A DNA stretch of 64,000 nucleotides from Rhizobium herbae (GTDB lineage Bacteria > Pseudomonadota > Alphaproteobacteria > Rhizobiales > Rhizobiaceae), in assembly GCF_017873135.1 (NCBI RefSeq), contig NZ_JAGGJV010000009.1, positions 124,001 through 188,000 of the forward strand. The letters run 5' to 3'. Shown here one piece after another: positions 44,247 through 53,209 of the stretch. How positions within the stretch are numbered: position 1 is the first letter of the stretch; the number at the start of each line of letters is the position of its first letter. The notes beneath the pieces were generated by a model, which saw only the letters and a program-made list of their open reading frames with translations, was not told the DNA's origin and did no database searches. The translations under genes and the position numbers were made by a program.

Positions 44247-45152
44247 CTATGGCTTCGGGGAGTTCGCCGGCCCCGGGATCGTCTGAACAGACATCGTCGC
44301 CCTGCAGTTGTCAGCGGGAACTTCGTTCCTGCAGATAGCGGAGGCCACAAGCATGTCGACCGTTCCGGATCGGGTGATGAGCTTCAGCTGCAACAATTCG
44401 TTTTCGGGGAGTTGCCGCATCTCGCTGGCCGGAGTACTCAGCATGGCATCCAGAGTAGCGGTGCGGATGCCCATCTCGCCGAAATATCCAACCAGCTTGT
44501 TTCGCATGGCCTTGCTGAGTTTCGTTGTGGTGCGGGTTTTGGTGGGACCGCGGCTTGCGACCGTTCGATCGAGAATCTTCTTTTTGCCATTCACGATCCG
44601 ATAGCGCGTCTGGTAGGTGACCTTGGCCTCCCGATAGACGGTCGTCACCTGATGGACGCCGACATAGGACCACTGGCTGGCGAGGCGTTCGATACCCCCG
44701 GCGAGCATCAGCGGACAGGCCGAAACACAGAACGCACCCCCGGAATAGGCATTTCCGGAATAGACGCCCTGATTTTGGGGAAGCAGCTTGCAATCGGGAT
44801 CGCGCGGTTTGCATCCCTTGAAGCGGGTTAAAGACACCGCGGTATCAAGTCCTTTCGCCCGGATCATCCGCCCCATGGCGATGGCCGCATCGACGTCGCC
44901 GCCGGGCGAATTGATCAGGATGGGAAGCCGCCGCTTCCCCGCCTGTTTCAAAATCCGCTTCAGCCCGGAAGGGGAATTGCCGACGATCTTGCCTTCGGCG
45001 AAGATCCATTCCGGACAATTGGGTTCGCATGCGGGCGCCGCATTCCGCACGATGGAAAAGACCATGGCCTCCTTGTCCGGCTGAGCCGCACCGGCAGGCG
45101 CCGGAATTGCGAGGACAGACAGAGCAATCAGCGCGAATACCCATCCGTGCAT
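44247..45152 (-). CDS. exported ClpP/crotonase-fold protein (COG3904-like)
   Basis: This 301-residue protein has a signal peptide (WVFALIALSVLAIPAPAGA) and a ClpP-like fold: LINSPGGDVDAAIAMGRMIR near residue 80 and GGAFCVSACPLMLAGGIERL near 140, with Ser in the position of a nucleophile, then WSYVGVHQV giving a His. It therefore may be a periplasmic serine protease, though activity in this family is not shown. Several Cys suggest disulfides. It lies 45 bases after the DUF2333 gene and may belong to that cluster. Confidence 0.7.
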   Translation of the reverse strand: MHGWVFALIALSVLAIPAPAGAAQPDKEAMVFSIVRNAAPACEPNCPEWIFAEGKIVGNSPSGLKRILKQAGKRRLPILINSPGGDVDAAIAMGRMIRAKGLDTAVSLTRFKGCKPRDPDCKLLPQNQGVYSGNAYSGGAFCVSACPLMLAGGIERLASQWSYVGVHQVTTVYREAKVTYQTRYRIVNGKKKILDRTVASRGPTKTRTTTKLSKAMRNKLVGYFGEMGIRTATLDAMLSTPASEMRQLPENELLQLKLITRSGTVDMLVASAICRNEVPADNCRATMSVQTIPGPANSPKP

Positions 45153-45197
45153 CTGCGACAATATTCTCAGCGAAACCCTCTGCCGCCGATCCACGTG

Positions 45198-46325
45198 CTA
45201 CCTCGCCAGAATGTCGCGCATTTCGACGAGGTTCGAGCGGACCCGCAGGACATAAAACCCGAGCGTCGCCAGATGGGTCGGCATGATCCAGCCATCCTCC
45301 TGACCGTTCGAGATGATAAACGGCTGGATACGCAGGGCCGCGCGCAGCTGCTTGATGCTTTCGGTCCAGATCGGCGTCAGACCGCGCTGGGTGATGATCC
45401 CGTCGAAATCGGCGCCGGCCGCCGTCAGCACGCCGTAGTAGCCGTAAAGCTGGCCGTAGGCGAACCAGAAGCGATCATCCGCCCGCGTGTCGAACCAGCC
45501 GCCATTGAAGTTTTCCGAGCGCTCGCGCAGCATCGCAGAGGTGCTGCCGATCGAGCTTGCGACGCGATCCATGAATTCCAGGAAATTGTCGGCGCGCGCA
45601 TCGAACGTCGCGGAGCATTTCGCCAGTTCATCGTTGAAGGTGCGAAGATCGTTCATCGCCGCGCGATACTGCGACGGCGTCGGCGTCAGCGGGCCGAACG
45701 GCGACAGGCCGAAATACCAGTTGGTTTCCTCATACTGCATCTTGCTGCGCACGCTCTGCAGCAGCGGATTGATGCCGGACGTGCCGCGCATGCGCACCAG
45801 AGAATCGACCAGTTCGACCGTCGTGCGGCGTACCGCCTCGTTGACACCGCGCTGGAAGGACGCCTTGTTGTCGAACCACGGCGTCTGGTCCCAATCCATG
45901 CCGAACAGTCCGGTCTTGTAGAGGATCATCGACGAGATCCAGGCATTCTGGTTGACGTTGTAGTCGATCAAATCGGCGGTCACGTCGACGATGGCCGAAC
46001 GCTCGCAGGTATTGGCGGGCGCCGTCTGCCCTGCCGCTACCTTGACCGGGAGACCGGCATCGTTCTTGCGCCCGGCAAGATTATAGCGGTTTGGATAATC
46101 CGGATCGAAATTGGTCCAGGCCTGTGTCTGCCAGAAGAAATAGCCATAGAGGCCAATGAGGGCGAGAAGGGCAATGCCGATCGGTCCCTTGATGATCCAG
46201 GCACGTCCGCGATACCAGTTGGCAACCGCGATGAACGGAAAGAGGATCCAGGCCACCACCAGGCCAATGCCCCGGCCGATCGCTGCAAATATACGCTGGA
46301 AAAACGCGACGATCGGATCAAGCAT
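45198..46325 (-). CDS. DUF2333 family membrane protein
   Basis: This 375-residue protein has hydrophobic segments near the N-terminus (IGLVVAWILFPFIAVANWY and GPIGIALLALIGLYGYFFW), then a large domain beginning at the CERSAIVDVTADLIDYNVN block, presumed periplasmic. It matches DUF2333, of unknown function. ATG 46325 lies eight bases inside the end of the upstream gene, showing translational coupling. It is part of the AAA+/coiled-coil cluster. Confidence 0.78.
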   Translation of the reverse strand: MLDPIVAFFQRIFAAIGRGIGLVVAWILFPFIAVANWYRGRAWIIKGPIGIALLALIGLYGYFFWQTQAWTNFDPDYPNRYNLAGRKNDAGLPVKVAAGQTAPANTCERSAIVDVTADLIDYNVNQNAWISSMILYKTGLFGMDWDQTPWFDNKASFQRGVNEAVRRTTVELVDSLVRMRGTSGINPLLQSVRSKMQYEETNWYFGLSPFGPLTPTPSQYRAAMNDLRTFNDELAKCSATFDARADNFLEFMDRVASSIGSTSAMLRERSENFNGGWFDTRADDRFWFAYGQLYGYYGVLTAAGADFDGIITQRGLTPIWTESIKQLRAALRIQPFIISNGQEDGWIMPTHLATLGFYVLRVRSNLVEMRDILAR

Positions 46326-47619
46326 TGCTGTTATCCTCCTTGAGGCCATAAAGGCGTTTTCGGAACGCCACCTTGTCCTTGAGATATGTCCCGGTCAGCG
46401 TCGCCACAACATATTCCCTGAACTTTTCACTATAATGTTCATAGGCCGCATAAAACCCCTGCTTGTCAAAGACGAAGCGGGAGACAAAATCGCGCGGGAC
46501 CAGTTGCGAAATCAAGCGGTTGGTCAGCCATTGATCGGGATGTTCCGGTGCGGCGCGTACCAGCAGGAAACGGTTTTCCGGCGCCACGTCCTGCATCTTG
46601 ATGGTGCCTGAAGCCAGGACAGTGCGCAGCATGGTCTGCAGGAACGGATAGGCGCCATCCGATGACACCAGCGCAGAATTGCGATGCATCCAGGTCTGCA
46701 GCCAGATCGAATCGATCGCGTTGAGATCCGTGGTCGGGTCGGCCTGATTGACAAGTCCGCGCAGGATCATGTCCGCGCGGTGCTGATAGAGCCCGGAACT
46801 CTCCACCCAGGATGCCTGCGGCAATTGCAGCCGGTTGGTCGATGCCAGGAACTCGTAGATGCGCTGGTGGTCAGACAGGCTGATATAACCGACCTGCCAG
46901 GGCCGCGACCGGCGAAAGCCTGGCACCGACGGATCGCAGATCACCGTCGTCGTCTTTTCATCCAGAAAGACATAGACGCCGCCGAAATGATTGGCCCAGA
47001 AGGCATCATGACGGAAGACCAGCTTGTCCGGCACCAGTGCATTCTCGCGGATATCGCCGGTGATCCTGGCAAGCTCGACCATCCGATTGAGCAACGCATC
47101 GTCAGCCCAGGCGGTCGGCACGGTCTTCAGCCGGTCAACGAGGGTGCGCAGTTCGGCCGCCTTGCCGAGCATGTCCTCGGCCGACAGCACGCGAAAGCGA
47201 ACTTCGTTGATCGACAAGAGGTCGTCGATATCATTGACGACCGATACCGAATCCTCGATCTCGCCGTACAGCGCATCCTTGATCGTCACCGCATTGATTG
47301 CGCGGGTATTGGCGGCGAAAAACTCGTGCATCAGCGCGGCGGTATTGGAGAAGCTCGTATGAACGACCGGCAGTTCTTCCTGGTCCGGCGTCATGATGAT
47401 GAAGCGGCGGTTGACGCGATTGGGGTCGAGATAGTCACGATCGCCCAGTTCATCGGCGATCTCCGGCGAAAACCCGGTCATGTCGATCTGGAAGGACGGC
47501 AGCGCCGTCGGGCGAAGACCGAAGCCCTGGAGTGCCTTGTTATAGCGCGCGATCAGATGCGGCTCGGAGATTTCGAGCAGGCGTCCATAGATGAGTTCGG
47601 CTTCGAGGAGAAGTTTCAT
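46318..47619 (-). CDS. uncharacterised conserved protein, DUF6638-like
   Basis: This 433-residue soluble protein has no signal or membrane helix. Recognisable stretches are MKLLLEAELIYGRLLEISEP at the start and PVVHTSFSNTAALMHEFFAA near residue 85. I believe it is the DUF6638 family, which I know only as neighbours of DUF2333 and AAA genes in alphaproteobacteria. It overlaps the DUF2333 start by eight bases. A toxin-antitoxin module separates it from the AAA gene upstream. Confidence 0.62.
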   Translation of the reverse strand: MKLLLEAELIYGRLLEISEPHLIARYNKALQGFGLRPTALPSFQIDMTGFSPEIADELGDRDYLDPNRVNRRFIIMTPDQEELPVVHTSFSNTAALMHEFFAANTRAINAVTIKDALYGEIEDSVSVVNDIDDLLSINEVRFRVLSAEDMLGKAAELRTLVDRLKTVPTAWADDALLNRMVELARITGDIRENALVPDKLVFRHDAFWANHFGGVYVFLDEKTTTVICDPSVPGFRRSRPWQVGYISLSDHQRIYEFLASTNRLQLPQASWVESSGLYQHRADMILRGLVNQADPTTDLNAIDSIWLQTWMHRNSALVSSDGAYPFLQTMLRTVLASGTIKMQDVAPENRFLLVRAAPEHPDQWLTNRLISQLVPRDFVSRFVFDKQGFYAAYEHYSEKFREYVVATLTGTYLKDKVAFRKRLYGLKEDNSNA

Positions 47620-47670
47620 CCAAAAACCATGCGATGAGCGGATGGCGACAAAGTCTGGCTCACCAGAATG

Positions 47671-47940
47671 TTACGAATAGATTTCACGGCGATGCCCAAT
47701 TCCAACGACCAAGACCACAACCCGCTCATCATGAATCTCGCAGATTATACGGTAATCCCCCAAGCGGTACCGCCAGTATCCACCCAGTTCTGAACCCTGA
47801 AGTGCTGCACCAAGAATTCTGGGATTTTGATGTGCGGCAACTCTCTTGAAAAGAAAATCGCGAACGCGCTTGGCCTCGGAATACCCTAGATTGCTTAATT
47901 GCTTCTTGGCACCTTCGGTGAATTCAATCTCCCAAGCCAA
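47671..47940 (-). CDS. RelE/ParE-type toxin
   Basis: This 89-residue protein matches the RelE/StbE toxin fold: [18 protein letters not shown] at the start, [14 protein letters not shown] near residue 54 and [11 protein letters not shown] at the end. RelE-type toxins cleave mRNA at the ribosome, while ParE types hit gyrase; the C-terminal HRREIY favours RelE. Its ATG lies 17 bases inside the antitoxin gene, the normal order and coupling for this type II module. Confidence 0.9.
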   Translation of the reverse strand: MAWEIEFTEGAKKQLSNLGYSEAKRVRDFLFKRVAAHQNPRILGAALQGSELGGYWRYRLGDYRIICEIHDERVVVLVVGIGHRREIYS

Positions 47941-48157
47941 ATTCGTCCTCGACTTCCTTCAACGTGTAGATACGGCTTTCCCCACGCCGGACGCGTTCGA
48001 GTTCCTGCTCTGCAAGATAGATGTCCTCGAGATCTTCCAGATGCTCCTCGATCGCCTGCCGGATATAGAACGTCGCCGTCCGTCCCGTGCGAGCAGCGAG
48101 AGCCTGCAATCTTTCATAAGTCTCGTCGGGGAGACGGATTGCCGTTTGCTTGGCCAT
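47924..48157 (-). CDS. ribbon-helix-helix antitoxin
   Basis: This 77-residue protein has the ribbon-helix-helix DNA-binding start [20 protein letters not shown], then [20 protein letters not shown], and an acidic C-terminal part that would wrap the toxin. It should repress its own operon and neutralise the RelE partner. ATG 48157 is chosen over a codon 11 residues upstream because it gives the standard beta-strand start. Confidence 0.9.
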   Translation of the reverse strand: MAKQTAIRLPDETYERLQALAARTGRTATFYIRQAIEEHLEDLEDIYLAEQELERVRRGESRIYTLKEVEDEFGLGD

Positions 48158-48185
48158 GACAATTTTCCATGTGGGATACGTGTAT

Positions 48186-48200
48186 ACCATATAGCATGGT
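48186..48200 (-). promoter_or_regulatory. inverted repeat, likely toxin-antitoxin operator
   Basis: ACCAT (48186-48190) and ATGGT (48196-48200) form an inverted repeat with five bases between, 28 bases in front of the antitoxin ATG. The surrounding TATAC/CATATA sequence is AT-rich, as expected for a promoter. It implies that the module has its own promoter inside the AAA cluster. Confidence 0.5.
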
Positions 48201-48232
48201 CAGGGTTCGACTTCCAGAACCGTTTGGCAGCC

Positions 48233-50149
48233 CTACCCCTGCCACCGCCCGTCCGCCTTCATCGCCTCGATCTCGCGGATCGCCTTCTCCCTCTGGCGCT
48301 CCCGGCGGATGATATCTGTCACTGCCGCATCGTCGGATTTGTCGGTGTAGCGGAATTCGCTGTCAGCGTAGCGGTTGATCTCCTGCATCACCATGTCGAG
48401 CGTAATCGGCCCGCGCAGCTCCTCGATCATCGCCTTCTTCTCGTCATACGCCTTGTGCATGAAAGCTTCCGGCGCGACGAACCAGTCGTCGGGCAGTTCC
48501 ACGTCCATCGCCCGCATCTTGACCGCATCGGTGATGTTCTTGATCGCCCGGCCCGTAAAGCGCGGCTCCGCCTCCTTGATCATGTGCAGATAGGAGCCGA
48601 CATCGGCCAATGTCTCGATCCTGCCTTCCTCCTTCTCGTAGCGCTCCCAGACGGCAAGCAAGCCCTCTTCCTTCGGACGGGCATGTTCTGCGTAGGATTG
48701 CGAGACGGCCTTTTTGATCTCCTGGCCGGCAAACAGCTGGTGTTCTCCAAGCGGGATCTTGTGATTCTTGCCGACCAGCATGGCGAAGATGTCGATATAA
48801 TCGCCTTCCGACTGCGGCCCATCGACCAGCCAACGGGCGCCGGCGCGCTGCCGCAGGGCGTCATCGACGTTCTCGGGATAGTTGGAGAACATGCCGAAGG
48901 TGCAGTTGCCGCGGATCACCGTCGAAGCGCCGGCAAAGCTTTCCATCAGCACCGCCGTCACCTCGTGCTGGCCGGCAGACGCCCGGTCGTCCGAGCGCTT
49001 GGCCGCCACCTGGTCGACATCGTCGATTGTTCCGAAACCGATGGCGCGCGGATTGATGACGTTGTTGACGAATTCCTTGCAGTTCTGCCCCGATTTTCCC
49101 TGATAGGAGGAGATCTGGTCGACGCCGAAATTCTCGTAGTGGAAGGCATAACCGGCGATCTCGCAGTAGTCGTTGAGCAGACCGGCCAGCATCTGGATCA
49201 GGATCGTCTTGCCGGTCCCCGGCATGCCGTCGCCGATGAAGGTGAAGAGGAACCCGCCGAGTTCGACGAACGGGTTCATCTGCCGGTCGAAGTCATAGGC
49301 CATCAGCATCTTGGCGAGCTTCAGCGCCTGATATTTGGCGATGTGGTTGCCGATGATCTCTTCCGGCTTCTTGAAGGTCATCACCAGAGGCTTGCGCTTC
49401 TGCCCCGGCGCCACATCGAAGCCGTTGAGCGTGAAATCGTCCTGATCGAGGCGGATATGGACGTTCTCGAAGCTCGCAAGCCCGGTGAACCGCGCCTTGC
49501 GGCCGATCAGCCCCTCGATGGCAAGCCGGGCAAAAGCCCGCGCCCGGCTGGTCAGCGCCGCATCGTCCGGTGCACCGGCGATGGTCTTGTCCAAGGCCGA
49601 GATCATGCCTTTCAGCGCATCCTGCGGCGTGTCGAACAGGAAATCCGGCTCCGTTCCGTCCTCGACCGGCTCGCCCTCGCCTGCAAGCGTCGCGCCGAGA
49701 TAGGCCGCGAAGGTGAAGGCAGCGATATAGGCCGATGCCGACAGAAGCGCCTTGAACTGGGTGGCATCCTCGCCCGATAGCGGCGCGGTCGCGTTGCGCG
49801 ATTGCAGCCCTTCCAGATTGCTCTGGCGGGCAAACACATCGGCGACGGCAAGCGCCACCTGGACGCCGCGCCGCGAACGATAGAGCAGCGTATGCTGGGC
49901 CGGAGACATCAGCGGATCGGCTGACCGTACCGACTGAATGGTCTTTATCAGCTCCACCTCGCGGGTGCGTCGCTGGCCGCCGGTCGAGACCGTGGAAACG
50001 AAGCGGCGGCCGGTCCCGGCCAGCGCCGTTCCCGCGGACGGATCGTCCGCCTCCAGAATGATCAGCCGGGTGACCAATCCCTGCGCCACCGCCTGATGTT
50101 TGGCAATGTCGTCCTCATGCAGCGTCGTCAAGCCCGCGTTCAGTGACAT
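48233..50149 (-). CDS. AAA+ ATPase of unknown system
   Basis: This 638-residue protein has an N-terminal half of about 290 residues without a known domain, then one AAA+ module: Walker A GMPGTGKT (308-315), Walker B region AIGFGTIDDVD (369-379), sensor 1 Asn in FSNYPE near 423, and Arg residues in DALRQRAGARW as finger candidates. The C-terminus is highly charged. There is no membrane helix apart from a weak Ala-rich stretch near 138-155. It is four bases downstream of the 382-residue gene and likely coexpressed. Confidence 0.8.
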   Translation of the reverse strand: MSLNAGLTTLHEDDIAKHQAVAQGLVTRLIILEADDPSAGTALAGTGRRFVSTVSTGGQRRTREVELIKTIQSVRSADPLMSPAQHTLLYRSRRGVQVALAVADVFARQSNLEGLQSRNATAPLSGEDATQFKALLSASAYIAAFTFAAYLGATLAGEGEPVEDGTEPDFLFDTPQDALKGMISALDKTIAGAPDDAALTSRARAFARLAIEGLIGRKARFTGLASFENVHIRLDQDDFTLNGFDVAPGQKRKPLVMTFKKPEEIIGNHIAKYQALKLAKMLMAYDFDRQMNPFVELGGFLFTFIGDGMPGTGKTILIQMLAGLLNDYCEIAGYAFHYENFGVDQISSYQGKSGQNCKEFVNNVINPRAIGFGTIDDVDQVAAKRSDDRASAGQHEVTAVLMESFAGASTVIRGNCTFGMFSNYPENVDDALRQRAGARWLVDGPQSEGDYIDIFAMLVGKNHKIPLGEHQLFAGQEIKKAVSQSYAEHARPKEEGLLAVWERYEKEEGRIETLADVGSYLHMIKEAEPRFTGRAIKNITDAVKMRAMDVELPDDWFVAPEAFMHKAYDEKKAMIEELRGPITLDMVMQEINRYADSEFRYTDKSDDAAVTDIIRRERQREKAIREIEAMKADGRWQG

Positions 50150-50153
50150 TGTC

Positions 50154-51302
50154 CTACACCTCGCTGATGACCTGGTTTCCGGAAATCACATGCACCTTGT
50201 AGTCGCCGAACACCTGCGCCGCATCGCCAGCGGCATAGAGCGCCTGGTAAGCGTCGTGCGGCACCAAAGCGTGCTTCTCGTAGGAGCTGACGCCCATGCG
50301 CGTCGCTTCGAGATTGTCGGTATCGATATGGAACTCTTCCGACGCCGGCGTCGACGAGAAAAAACCGCGCTGGGCCGGCCGTTCGGCCTTGGAAAACACT
50401 TCCTGCACCGTCCAGGTCAGAAGCCAGGCGTTTTCGGTCTTGCGGACCTTGGAGAGGATGTCGTTGATCTTGGCATTGTTCTCGGTAATGCCAGCCGAGT
50501 AGAACGGTCCAAGCACGATGCGCCGCAGCTGCTTGGGATGCAGTTCCGGAAAATCCTTGTCGAGATTGGTGGCGATCGTCACCGGCGTCAGCGAGTAGGC
50601 GCTGTTCTTCAGCGCAAAATCGTCGAAACGGCTGGCAAATTCCGGATTGAGAAGTCCGCCGATCGGCAACGGAATGTCCGTCTCCGGATTAAGCTTGCCG
50701 TCCGGCGTCACCAGCAGCTTGGCGATCTTTTCCGAGGAATCCTCGATCGTGGCCATATAGACCATGGGCAAGGTGCTTGCGCCATCGAAGGCGCCCCAGC
50801 AGACGACGTAATAAGGACGCATGGTCTTCGGATTGACGGCAACGCGGATCGTCTCGGGCATGATGAAGGGCGAGAAGATATCGCCCTTGCCGATCTGCTC
50901 GAGATAGAGCCGCTCGGCCATGCGTGACTGCAGCTCCGTCGGAAATGCTTTCTGGCGCAGGATGAAATCGGCCATTTCCTGTCGCAGCGCGTCTGCGACC
51001 GGAATGCCAGACAGCCGCTTTTCGGCCGATTGCCGATCGTTTTCCAGTTCCAGCACATTCTGGAACACCGGAAAGCCGCTTTCCGCCCGTGAAATCCGGA
51101 ACTGCTCGATGAAGCCGATGCGGTTTTCCCAGCAGGAGAACGACGCCTTCAGCCGCGCCAGATAGGGCACGACTACCTCGCCCACCACCGTGTTGCGATA
51201 AAGCGGCGAGTTGCGATCACCCAGAAAAATCTCAAGCCCGCCGAGCGCTGCCCGGATCGAGGCAAAATACTGGCCGACGGCGCCTTCTGATGCGGCGTTC
51301 AT
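50154..51302 (-). CDS. uncharacterised protein of the AAA+ cluster
   Basis: This 382-residue soluble protein starts MNAASEGAVGQYFASIRAAL. It has no signal peptide, membrane helix or motif that I recognise; a mixed alpha/beta composition is likely (YYVVCWGAFDGASTLPMVYM, WLLTWTVQEVFSKAE). It is followed by the AAA+ gene after four bases, and the RIME-like repeat lies directly before its start. An open frame extends into the repeat, but MNAASEG at 51302 is the sensible start. Confidence 0.62.
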   Translation of the reverse strand: MNAASEGAVGQYFASIRAALGGLEIFLGDRNSPLYRNTVVGEVVVPYLARLKASFSCWENRIGFIEQFRISRAESGFPVFQNVLELENDRQSAEKRLSGIPVADALRQEMADFILRQKAFPTELQSRMAERLYLEQIGKGDIFSPFIMPETIRVAVNPKTMRPYYVVCWGAFDGASTLPMVYMATIEDSSEKIAKLLVTPDGKLNPETDIPLPIGGLLNPEFASRFDDFALKNSAYSLTPVTIATNLDKDFPELHPKQLRRIVLGPFYSAGITENNAKINDILSKVRKTENAWLLTWTVQEVFSKAERPAQRGFFSSTPASEEFHIDTDNLEATRMGVSSYEKHALVPHDAYQALYAAGDAAQVFGDYKVHVISGNQVISEV

Positions 51303-51307
51303 GATGT

Positions 51308-51427
51308 CCACCCTCCCCTTGAGGGGGAGGGTGGGAGCGAAGCTCCGGGGCGGGGTGACCTTCCGCGACATCCAACTGTCACCCCCACCCGCGCGTTCCG
51401 CGCGACCTCCCCCCTCAAGGGGGAGGT
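51308..51427. repeat. RIME-like palindromic intergenic element
   Basis: The element has three stem-loops and one long-range pair: CCACCCTCCCC/GGGGAGGGTGG (51308-51318 with 51324-51334), GGAGC/GCTCC (51334-51346), GGGGTGAC (51352-51359) with GTCACCCC (51378-51385), GCGCG/CGCGC (51391-51403), and CCTCCCCC/GGGGGAGG at 51406-51426. This mosaic of palindromes is what is described as the Rhizobium-specific intergenic mosaic element. It lies between the coiled-coil gene and the 382-residue gene. Confidence 0.75.
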
Positions 51428-51499
51428 AGAAGCCGCCATGCGGCTAGAATGGAACAACCCATCCCACTTTCGATCAAACGGCATCATCGTGGACGACAA

Positions 51500-52588
51500 T
51501 CACGATTTCACGTAATTCGCCGAATTGTGCTTGTCCATCACCGCCTGGAACCGCCGCGCGAACGCGTCGTCGGCGAGCTTCTTGCGGCGCTGGATGTCCT
51601 GCGTCGAGAGCATGTTCTTCTCGTGCATTTCCAGGAGATCGCCGATGTGCCGCTGCGAGGCCGAGCCGATGCCGGCCATGGTTTCTTCCGCCGCCGTATC
51701 GACCTGGCTGCCGAGCGTGTTGATCTTGTGGGCGACGTCCTGTTGGGCCGCCGTCTTCAGCGAATCTTCCAGCGCCTTGTAGAGTACGATGCGCTGCTCG
51801 GTATCGATCGTCAGCTTGTTGATCAGCGTATTCTGCGCGGCGATCTGGTTGTTGAGGCTGTCGACGAAGGTCTGGAACATCGAGGTGTAGCGCTCGTAGG
51901 TCTGGCTCTCGGCCAGGAGTTCCTGCTCCTTGGCCTGCTTCTCGTTGTATTCGGTCGCCAATACCGAACGCTCACCTTCGAGCTGGGTGCGGGAAATCTG
52001 GTCGGTGGAGGCAGCAATCCTGTTCTCGATGTCCATCAGAAGCGGGTTCAGTTCCTCGATCCGCTTCTGGGTGTCCTGCAGGTTTGCCATCGTGCCCTTG
52101 CGGCGCTCGATCACCTGCAGCAGGCTTGCCTCCGAGGTCTTGTAGCGCTGGTCGAGAACGCCCTTCTGTTCCTTCAGGATACCGACGATCGTATCGGATT
52201 TGGAAAGCAACTCCTGCAGATTGCCGGCGAGCGACATGTTGCGGACGCGGTCGGTGCGCATGCGCTGCGCGCTCTGCTTGGAAAAAATGCCGATGAACTT
52301 CTCGTAACCGGTATAGCTCTTCATGCTCTCGAATTCGGCGCCGAAAACGTTGGTGGCGTCTTCCAGGCCGATGATCAGGTCGGCAATGTTGCCTTCCATC
52401 ACCTTCTGCTGGTTGATGACGTCCTGGATGCGGGCATTCTCGATATCGAAATTCGCGTCGCCCAGTTTGGTATCGGACTTGGCGAACTGGTCGAGCACGA
52501 CAGCCGACTGATTCATCTTGCCGCGCATCTGTTCGACGATGCCGCGCGTTTTCTCGATTTCGCTCTCAAAATTCTGAAGTGTCGCCAT
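51500..52588 (-). CDS. long helical coiled-coil protein of the AAA+ cluster
   Basis: This 362-residue protein is almost wholly helical, with heptad-like charged stretches (NFESEIEKTRGIVEQMRGKM, QVIERRKGTMANLQDTQKRI, NEKQAKEQELLAESQTYERY) and almost no Pro. There is no signal peptide or membrane helix. The look recalls PspA/Vipp1- or TelA-type membrane-associated helical proteins, but I see no diagnostic motif of either. It is first in the minus-strand cluster feeding into the AAA+ gene, so a polymer or adaptor remodelled by that ATPase is a reasonable guess. Confidence 0.65.
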   Translation of the reverse strand: MATLQNFESEIEKTRGIVEQMRGKMNQSAVVLDQFAKSDTKLGDANFDIENARIQDVINQQKVMEGNIADLIIGLEDATNVFGAEFESMKSYTGYEKFIGIFSKQSAQRMRTDRVRNMSLAGNLQELLSKSDTIVGILKEQKGVLDQRYKTSEASLLQVIERRKGTMANLQDTQKRIEELNPLLMDIENRIAASTDQISRTQLEGERSVLATEYNEKQAKEQELLAESQTYERYTSMFQTFVDSLNNQIAAQNTLINKLTIDTEQRIVLYKALEDSLKTAAQQDVAHKINTLGSQVDTAAEETMAGIGSASQRHIGDLLEMHEKNMLSTQDIQRRKKLADDAFARRFQAVMDKHNSANYVKS

Positions 52589-52753
52589 CGGTTTTCCCCC
52601 TGGTTGCTCCGGTGCAGACGTACCGCGCAGCTTAATTATTCAGTCGTGACATCAGCTTATATAATGGGAGCGGTGATTTGAAGCACAAGGGCTTCAACCG
52701 TTGATTTTCAGTTGCACACCCCCTCGCCGGCAACCTGCCTTTCGGGGAACACC

Positions 52754-53137
52754 CTATTTCGTAGCCGTCGTCTTTAAATAAGCAATGACGTTTTCTATAT
52801 CCTGCGGTTTCTTCAGCCCCGGAAAGGTCATCTTCGTGCCGGGAACCATCGCCTTCGGGCTGAGAAGATATTCCGAAAGCTCGTCCTCGCTCCAGACCTT
52901 GCCATCCTCGCCAAAGGCTTTCATGGCGCTTGAGTAGCTATAGCCCGCAAAGGTTGCAACCGGACGGCCGATGACGCCCATCAGGCTCGGGCCGACCCTG
53001 TTCACGGGCTCGCTCGCGGTATGGCAGACGCCACATTTCTTGAAGACCTGCGCGCCAGCCTCCGCATCGCCGGCGGCGTGGGCAAGGCCCGCTCCAAGAC
53101 AGAGAAAAAGGCTGAGTGAAACGAAACGCAGAGACAT
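52754..53137 (-). CDS. class I cytochrome c, periplasmic
   Basis: This 127-residue protein has a signal peptide (LSLFLCLGAGLAHA), haem-binding CGVCH near residue 35 and the distal Met in MVPGTKMTF near 98, matching class I cytochromes c of c550/c2 type. It carries electrons between bc1 complex and oxidases or other periplasmic partners. It is a single-gene unit between the coiled-coil gene and tdk. Confidence 0.92.
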   Translation of the reverse strand: MSLRFVSLSLFLCLGAGLAHAAGDAEAGAQVFKKCGVCHTASEPVNRVGPSLMGVIGRPVATFAGYSYSSAMKAFGEDGKVWSEDELSEYLLSPKAMVPGTKMTFPGLKKPQDIENVIAYLKTTATK

Positions 53138-53209
53138 GGACAGCTTCCCCGAACGTGGACAGGATCGCCGCCATCATGGCACGGCACAGCCACCCGGCGA
53201 TAGCCCGCC

